A stretch of DNA of 64,000 nucleotides, from the NCBI RefSeq assembly GCF_052216985.1, contig NZ_JBQOUY010000001.1, positions 1-64,000 of the forward strand, given 5' to 3'. Shown here in pieces: positions 59,514-64,000 of the stretch; within the stretch, counting starts at the first letter, position 1, and the number at the start of each line of letters is the position of its first letter. Origin of the DNA: Acidaminococcus fermentans_A (lineage in GTDB: Bacteria > Bacillota > Negativicutes > Acidaminococcales > Acidaminococcaceae). A program made the translations under genes and the position numbers. The notes under the pieces were generated by a model. The model made no database searches and had not been told where the DNA came from. It worked only from the letters and a program-made list of their open reading frames with translations.

Positions 59514-60563
59514 TTAAGCGTTGCCGCAGTTGATGACCACCGTATCCGTGGTCTTGACGATGGTGGCCCCGTCCTTGAGCGCCGAGGATGCCTTGGCGGC
59601 AAAAGCAGCGTCAAACCGTGCCTGGGTCCAGTAGAGGCCGGACCCCTCATGGACATCACTGGTGGTCAGGGTGACCACCCCCGTCTTGCCGTTTACGCTG
59701 GTCACTGCGTCCGCAGGCGGGGTCAGCAGCTGCCAGTTGGCGGCCACGGTCGGGTCATCCTTGGTCAAGATATAAGACCTTTTGTCCCCACCCGTACTGA
59801 TGACGCACACGTCCCCGGTCTGGGCGGTCAGCTTGAGCATGTCCGCCTTGCTGGTGGCTGTAAAGGTGTCGGTGATGGCCAGGGCAGGCAGGACTGCGGT
59901 GTCCAGCTTGCCGTCGCTCCCCAGGACAGGGACGTCGCCGGAAGCCGTGCCGGTGTTTTTGGTGGCCGCACTCCCCAAGCCGCTGATCTTGGCCACAGGG
60001 ATCCCGCTGGGCATGTCGGAGGCACTGACGTTGGCCACCCCTGTCACGATGCCCTTGGTGTTGACCGTGACCTTGGTATAGGTGCCCGCCGTAAAGGCCT
60101 GCCCTGCTAAAGCGGTAGTGATGGCCAGGTTGGCGCTGCCGTTAAAGCTGCCGGACCCGGTCACGTCCCCGGACAGGCTGATGGTCCGGGAGGAGGACAG
60201 CTTATCCGCGCTGGCCACGTTGCCCACGGAGGCCGTGCCCGTGGAGCTGTCCACGGTGACCTTGCCGGTGCCGCTGGAGGACTTGATGCCCCCCAGGGCG
60301 TCGCTGGTAGCGGTAGGCAGGCTGTAGACCACCACCTCCGCCCCGTTGACAGTCAGGGCGCCGTTGGTGCCGCTCTGGCTGATGGCCGCTCCAGACCAGG
60401 GCAGGGCGGACCACAGGTTGGTGCCGTCTCCGATCTTGATCCGGCCGGAGTCGGTCTCCACGCCAGGCTCGCCCACGGCCAGGATCCGGGTGGATGCCGC
60501 CCATTGAGTAGCAGACCCAGTCCGCAGTTGTAAAATTACGTTTTTAAGCGTTTGTGTCGCCAT
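59514..60563 (-). CDS. Phage tail-fibre protein
   Basis: A 349-aa fibre protein. The N-terminal docking domain (about 10-58: RILAVGEPGVETDSGRIKIGDG) resembles that of the next gene. A long Gly/Ser/Thr-rich beta-repeat shaft follows (about 60-230), with ISLSGDVTGSGSFNGSA and the ALPALAITDTF and VTSVNGKTGVVTL motifs common in phage fibres. It probably forms a trimeric shaft. GGAGG lies ahead of the ATG. Confidence 0.78.
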   Translation of the reverse strand: MATQTLKNVILQLRTGSATQWAASTRILAVGEPGVETDSGRIKIGDGTNLWSALPWSGAAISQSGTNGALTVNGAEVVVYSLPTATSDALGGIKSSSGTGKVTVDSSTGTASVGNVASADKLSSSRTISLSGDVTGSGSFNGSANLAITTALAGQAFTAGTYTKVTVNTKGIVTGVANVSASDMPSGIPVAKISGLGSAATKNTGTASGDVPVLGSDGKLDTAVLPALAITDTFTATSKADMLKLTAQTGDVCVISTGGDKRSYILTKDDPTVAANWQLLTPPADAVTSVNGKTGVVTLTTSDVHEGSGLYWTQARFDAAFAAKASSALKDGATIVKTTDTVVINCGNA

Positions 60564-60848
60564 TTAAGCATTACCTCCATTAATCACCTGGATCTGGTGC
60601 CAGTCCGATGCGATCGGTTTGTAGGTCAGGCTGTCCGCCTGCCACAGGTAGACGATGCCTGCGCTCTCGTCCACATACAGGCATCCGTCGTCCCCCAGGG
60701 AAGGAAAATCAGCCTTGCTGTGCATGCGGATGAGGCTCTTTCCGGGCAGCTGGCCGCTGCTCATCCCGTCTTTGATGTTGACCATGGGGGCTTTGACCTG
60801 GGCGGTCACCTGGATGGGCTCCAAGGTCACGTTTGCTTTGATCTCCAT
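60564..60848 (-). CDS. Hypothetical phage tail-region protein
   Basis: A 94-aa protein, beta-rich, not recognised. The C-terminal half (CLYVDESAGIVYLWQADSL) looks like a small fibre- or baseplate-associated domain. The start at 60848 is chosen (MEIKANVTLEP); the frame is open to 60893. It follows the frameshifted baseplate gene by four bases. Confidence 0.6.
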   Translation of the reverse strand: MEIKANVTLEPIQVTAQVKAPMVNIKDGMSSGQLPGKSLIRMHSKADFPSLGDDGCLYVDESAGIVYLWQADSLTYKPIASDWHQIQVINGGNA

Positions 60849-60852
60849 ACCA

Positions 60853-61174
60853 TCACCCCACATCCGGCTCCAGCAGGAAAGGATAAGGCCCATAGGTCAT
60901 GACCTGGTCACCGGCGGTGATCTCTATGTCATACCAGTACTGCCCTGCCTCCAGGCCTGCCGTCATCTCATGGGTGATGCTGAGCACCCCATCCTTGAGA
61001 GGCGCCTGAGCCAGCAGCGGATAGCGGAGACCAGTGTTTTTTTTTGAGATGCCAAACCGCTTTATAGTCGGTTACAGCAGTGGCCCCCACCACCACCGTA
61101 AAGTTAAAGCCCATCTGCATGGTGTCACCCCGAGTCAGCTGGATAGTCTTGGTCTTGTCGTAGTAGTTGTACAT
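60853..61174 (-). pseudogene. Baseplate-upper-like protein interrupted by a +1 shift in an A9 tract
   Basis: The frame starting at 61174 reads 43 residues of a BppU-like N-terminal domain (IQLTRGDTMQMGF), then meets nine A bases (T9 at 61037-61045 on the plus strand) and runs into unrelated sequence to 60968. Reading eight A instead of nine restores a smooth 106-residue product to a TGA at 60853-60855, with APLKDGVLSITHEMT and YWYDIEI. So the gene is either broken, phase-variable, slippage-corrected, or affected by a sequencing error. Confidence 0.7.
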
Positions 61175-61180
61175 GGGGCC

Positions 61181-61753
61181 TCACCCCACGATCTCCACCC
61201 AGAGCCCCCGGTCGGCCAGGCTGGCGGGCTTGTCCGCCGTGTTGGTCACCTGCAGCAGGTTAGCATGGGCATCGGCGGCCCGGTTGTGGGTCTGCAGGTC
61301 CTCCACGGACACCAGCCCGGAGGGGTCCAGGTTGGCCACCACAGAGTCAGCGCTGGTGATGGCGATCTGCATGTGGATGGCGATGGCCAGGGCCGTAGCA
61401 GAGCCCTTGGCCTGCCAGTAGTCCGGGTTGGGGTCGGTGCTTACCGCGTACAGGATCTCTCCGGCGTCTGGGTCCGTAGCAAAAAGCCCCAGCTCCCGCA
61501 GGTAGTAGCCGGCAGACACGTCAGCGTTGGTCAGCACCCCCTCTACGTCACACACCCCAGTGTCGCTGGGGGTGCAGGAGCTCAGGGTGATGGTCTGCTT
61601 AGGGCTCACCAGGTCGGTCAGCCCTTCCAGGGAGGCGGGTTGGCCGTCCCCCACTTTAAATTTCGTCAGCGCCAGCTTGCACTGACCGGCCTCGACCTTA
61701 GCGGCCAGGGCACGGCCTTTTGTGGTCAGGATGGCGCCTCTCCAGTTAGCCAT
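61181..61753 (-). CDS. Phage tail-collar fibre protein
   Basis: A 190-aa protein of the tail-collar fibre type (N-terminal MANWRGAILTTKGRALAAK, as in PF12571-like proteins), with a beta-sandwich core and a C-terminal short helix. It attaches fibres to the P2-like baseplate. It overlaps gpI by eight bases. Confidence 0.8.
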   Translation of the reverse strand: MANWRGAILTTKGRALAAKVEAGQCKLALTKFKVGDGQPASLEGLTDLVSPKQTITLSSCTPSDTGVCDVEGVLTNADVSAGYYLRELGLFATDPDAGEILYAVSTDPNPDYWQAKGSATALAIAIHMQIAITSADSVVANLDPSGLVSVEDLQTHNRAADAHANLLQVTNTADKPASLADRGLWVEIVG

Positions 61754-62390
61754 GGATACGTACCTCCTTCAGGAGCACGGCGGCTCCGGTAAGATGTTTG
61801 GTGGCCGCCACGCTGGGCGGGGTCACCTTGGGGATGGGGATCACAACGGATTTGGTCATCATCAGCGGGATGGCCAGTCGCTTGCTGGTCTGGACCGTCC
61901 GCCCGAAGGTGATCCCGTCCAGCCAGGAGCGGACGTTTTTGACGGAGTCGATGGCCGCCACCAGCCGGGTCAGCTCATCGGCGCTCACCATGGCCCCGGC
62001 AAAACCGTTGACCCTAAAGTGATACGCCTCTCCGCCGTATTGGTACCAGTCCTGGAGCACCACGTCACCCCGGATGGCCTTGACCACGCTCTTGACCGCC
62101 CAGGGGGTCCCCTTGTACTTGTGGTCCTTGATGGCGGATTTCACCAGAGCTCTTTTCTGGGTAAGATTTAACCCAGTATCGTAAAAATCCACATGGAACT
62201 GCCAGGCCAGGTCATCAACGACGGCCTCGTCCAGCGCATCAATCCGACTGTAGATCAAAAGCCCGCTCATCCGGTCCACCACATCGTGGAGGGATGCCCC
62301 GCAGGCTTTGGCCACGTCACGGACTGTCTGGCTCCGGGCCAGGCTGGAGGGCAGCAGGTCCGCCACGCTGACGGTGCTTACCGTTTTCAT
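61746..62390 (-). CDS. Phage baseplate protein gpI-like (tail protein I)
   Basis: A 214-aa P2 gpI-family tail protein. The opening DLLPSSLARSQTV and the central IDALDEAVVDDLAWQFHVDFYD and KGTPWAVKSVV patterns are typical. It lies directly after gpJ with a four-base overlap. It is part of the contractile-tail wedge. Confidence 0.85.
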   Translation of the reverse strand: MKTVSTVSVADLLPSSLARSQTVRDVAKACGASLHDVVDRMSGLLIYSRIDALDEAVVDDLAWQFHVDFYDTGLNLTQKRALVKSAIKDHKYKGTPWAVKSVVKAIRGDVVLQDWYQYGGEAYHFRVNGFAGAMVSADELTRLVAAIDSVKNVRSWLDGITFGRTVQTSKRLAIPLMMTKSVVIPIPKVTPPSVAATKHLTGAAVLLKEVRIHG

Positions 62391-63508
62391 CCTTCGGCCA
62401 CCCCCTTAAACTTGACGTTTACAGCGTCAGCGGTGGCCACCTGGTCCGGACTGACCGTGGTCAGCACAGGGGCGGTCACCTGGACCCGGGCGGCTCCGGC
62501 GTCCACCATCAGCTGGTAGAGCTTGGAGGGGTCGATGTCACGGCCCAGACGGGCCTTTTGCCAGGAGATATAGTCCTGGACGGCCGCAGTGACCGCCGTC
62601 TGGATGGCAAAGGCGCTGGCCTTGTCGGCGCTGTCCACCATGTAGGATACGTCGATGCTGTAGCTGACCGCCGTGGGGGCCTTGACCACCACCTTATCGG
62701 TGAGCGGCCGGACCTTGTCGGCGCTGCACACCTTGTCCACCGCGTCCAGGATCTCCTGCCCGGGGATCTCTCCGCCCGTAAGGAGCGGGACGATCTGCAC
62801 CGTGCCCGGCTCCGGGCTGCTGACGTACACATCAGCGATGTCCGCGGAGGCCGTCTTGCTCCAGTACTCATACGCCCCGGACGGCCCCGCATCACTAAAC
62901 CGCTCGGGGGCCGTGTGGATGCGCTCCCGGTAAGAGCTGTCACTCTCCCGGTCAGCCCCGCCGCCAGTCACCGTACTGCTGACGGTAGCCACATAGGGCA
63001 CCGGGTCCACCAGCACGGAGAGCGCTCCGGCGGACAGGCCATTGCCCTGGGCGCCGCTGACGGTGCAGTAGGCTTTGACCGTCCCGGTAAGGCTCCCCGC
63101 GGGGATCAGCAGGTCATCGACGGTGGCAAAAAAGAGCTGCTTGTCCTGGGTGGTCACCCGGGTCCCGGCAGGCACCGTCACCACGTCCTCCCGCTTTGCC
63201 GAAAGGGTAAAAGTCAGGGTGGTGCTGGCCTGGGCCGCAGGGGTCCGGTCCGTGTCGGTGAGGGCCCCCAGCTGGTCCAGGTAGTCCCCCTCGGCGTACT
63301 TGAGCAAATTCATCTTAGTCGCCCGATCGATGGCATAGTTTTGCTGGACCACCACCGCCGCGATGGTTAGCAGAAACAGCCGGATGGGATCGCCCTGAGC
63401 CAGGGTTCGCCCGGACACTCGCTCATAAGTGCTCACCAGGCCGTCCTTGACCTCCTGCACATCATAGGAGTCAAAATCCACATCCTGTAAGTCTTTAAGT
63501 GTTGCCAT
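62387..63508 (-). CDS. Phage baseplate J-like protein
   Basis: A 373-aa baseplate wedge protein of the gpJ family. The motif SDSSYRERIHTAPERFSDAGP is characteristic, and the N-terminal SGRTLAQGDPIRLFLLTIAAV and the central strand-rich part also fit. It overlaps gpW by 14 bases. Contractile tails (P2-like phages, tailocins) use it. Confidence 0.88.
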   Translation of the reverse strand: MATLKDLQDVDFDSYDVQEVKDGLVSTYERVSGRTLAQGDPIRLFLLTIAAVVVQQNYAIDRATKMNLLKYAEGDYLDQLGALTDTDRTPAAQASTTLTFTLSAKREDVVTVPAGTRVTTQDKQLFFATVDDLLIPAGSLTGTVKAYCTVSGAQGNGLSAGALSVLVDPVPYVATVSSTVTGGGADRESDSSYRERIHTAPERFSDAGPSGAYEYWSKTASADIADVYVSSPEPGTVQIVPLLTGGEIPGQEILDAVDKVCSADKVRPLTDKVVVKAPTAVSYSIDVSYMVDSADKASAFAIQTAVTAAVQDYISWQKARLGRDIDPSKLYQLMVDAGAARVQVTAPVLTTVSPDQVATADAVNVKFKGVAEG

Positions 63509-63815
63509 TGATTGTCACCTCGATCCTGGGCGTAAGAGCGCCGTTGTCGTCCCCGGTAAAAGTGATGCCCACCACCTGGCACCGGGGCTCATACTGCCGG
63601 ATGGCGGTCATAAGCTCGCTGGCCATGGTGGCCTGGGCTACGGGCAGGGTCTTGTCCAGGTAGTCTGCGGAGATGCCAAACCCCCGATCCAGGGGCACGG
63701 TCCGCTGGTAGGTGGTAAGGATGGTCCGGACGTTTTGTAAGACCTCCGCCTCAACCGTTGCCGGGGCAAAGTCGATGTCCTGCCCATCGGCTGTGACCAT
63801 AAGCGTCTTAGCCAT
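63495..63815 (-). CDS. Phage baseplate protein gpW/gp25-like
   Basis: A 106-aa protein of the gp25/gpW lysozyme-like baseplate family. The patterns NVRTILTTYQRTVPLDRGFG and AIRQYEPR are typical; the latter includes the conserved EPR motif. It overlaps the upstream tail gene by eight bases and gpJ by 14, in the normal W-J-I order. Confidence 0.88.
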   Translation of the reverse strand: MAKTLMVTADGQDIDFAPATVEAEVLQNVRTILTTYQRTVPLDRGFGISADYLDKTLPVAQATMASELMTAIRQYEPRCQVVGITFTGDDNGALTPRIEVTINGNT

Positions 63816-64000
63816 ACATCCTCACCGTCCCATCCACATACTCCTGGAGGGTCACCGTTACCTCCACGCTGTACAGCTGGCCAAAGCGGGTCCAGTGCTT
63901 GACCGTGTAGTCCAAACTGTCTATGACCCAAAAGTGCTGCCCGATGCTCTTAAAGCCGATCATCAGCGGGAGCACGGTGCCGCTGTCCCGGAGCCGCCGG
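63808..64000 (-). CDS. Phage tail protein, 3' end (gpU-like), cut by the window edge
   Basis: The frame is open from the right edge to TAA at 63808-63810, giving the last 63 residues. They read as a beta-rich tail protein with WVIDSLDYTVKHW and VEVTVTLQEYVDG, similar in pattern to the C-terminal part of P2 gpU-like tail proteins. Identity is not certain, as most of the gene is outside the window. Confidence 0.55.
   Translation of the reverse strand, partial: RRLRDSGTVLPLMIGFKSIGQHFWVIDSLDYTVKHWTRFGQLYSVEVTVTLQEYVDGTVRMYG

Noticed and set aside
58138..60563. Diversity-generating retroelement acting on the fibre genes (MTD-like N-terminal domains present)
   Set aside because: No reverse transcriptase and no template/variable repeat pair with adenine-specific changes is seen. 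The variation here is by whole cassettes.
1..64000. tRNA, rRNA or CRISPR arrays
   Set aside because: No cloverleaf-like gene, rRNA segment or regularly spaced repeat series was recognised by reading; a tRNA scan would settle the first point.

Overview
The window looks like a chromosome segment of a diderm Firmicute of the class Negativicutes, most likely an Acidaminococcus-type glutamate fermenter. This is an inference: GC looks mid-50s by eye, there are two glutamate-type symporters (GltS and a DctA/GltP-type carrier), periplasmic-type proteins and lipoproteins sit beside Firmicute-style gene orders (rnj-ftsK-rodZ-rimO-cinA; miaB-mutS-mutL-miaA-hfq), LexA is of the Gram-positive type, and many promoters have an extended -10. 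No rRNA, tRNA, CRISPR array or intact insertion sequence was seen. About 0-52.6 kb is host chromosome. From somewhere in 52.6-53.9 kb to the right edge is a contractile-tail prophage or tailocin that continues past the window.

Region 1 (0.3-11.6 kb, + strand) is a complete nickel-pincer cofactor locus: larA (racemase), a DASS/SLC13 permease, a Tat-exported DUF362 protein with its own tatA-tatC, then larE-larB-larC (cofactor synthesis), a nickel ECF-type importer (larMN-larQ-larO), and a DUF134-NifX-like fusion regulator whose promoter carries an 18-bp-arm inverted repeat. Together these could import a 2-hydroxyacid and nickel, build the cofactor and racemise the acid. A TlpA-like lipoprotein thioredoxin and its CcdA partner follow, then a dicarboxylate/amino-acid symporter and a GC-rich repeat element.

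Region 2 (14.5-18 kb) holds a vitamin B6 salvage group (radical SAM, ECF S-component, pyridoxal kinase) divergent from lexA, which has a clear SOS box. Region 3 (18-37.6 kb, all - strand) is housekeeping: ynbB, hflX (with an N-terminal JAMM domain), a DEAD-box helicase, cinA, rimO, rodZ, ftsK, RNase J, an orphan TAXI binding protein, an epimerase, a flippase-like protein, a P-loop/Asp23 fusion, a PHP esterase and a MATE exporter. Region 4 (37.7-52.6 kb, - strand) holds nrdG-nrdD (NrdD with a fused thioredoxin domain), gltS, htpX and the miaB-mutS-mutL-rsmJ-like-miaA-hfq-xerD run.

Region 5 (about 52.7-64 kb) carries late phage genes on the - strand: gpU-like end, gpW, gpJ, gpI, tail-collar fibre, a frameshifted baseplate gene, several short fibre ORFs, then a lysis module (XhlA-like, holin-like, amidase, spanin-like). 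Between fibre and lysis genes lies the most interesting object. A tyrosine recombinase on the + strand sits next to four interchangeable fibre-tip coding cassettes. One is expressed and three are silent, one of these inverted. Each starts at the same short repeat (ACAGTGGG, reading Gln-Trp in one common frame) and each ends in its own stop codon. This reads as an Rci-like tail-fibre shufflon that switches receptor specificity.
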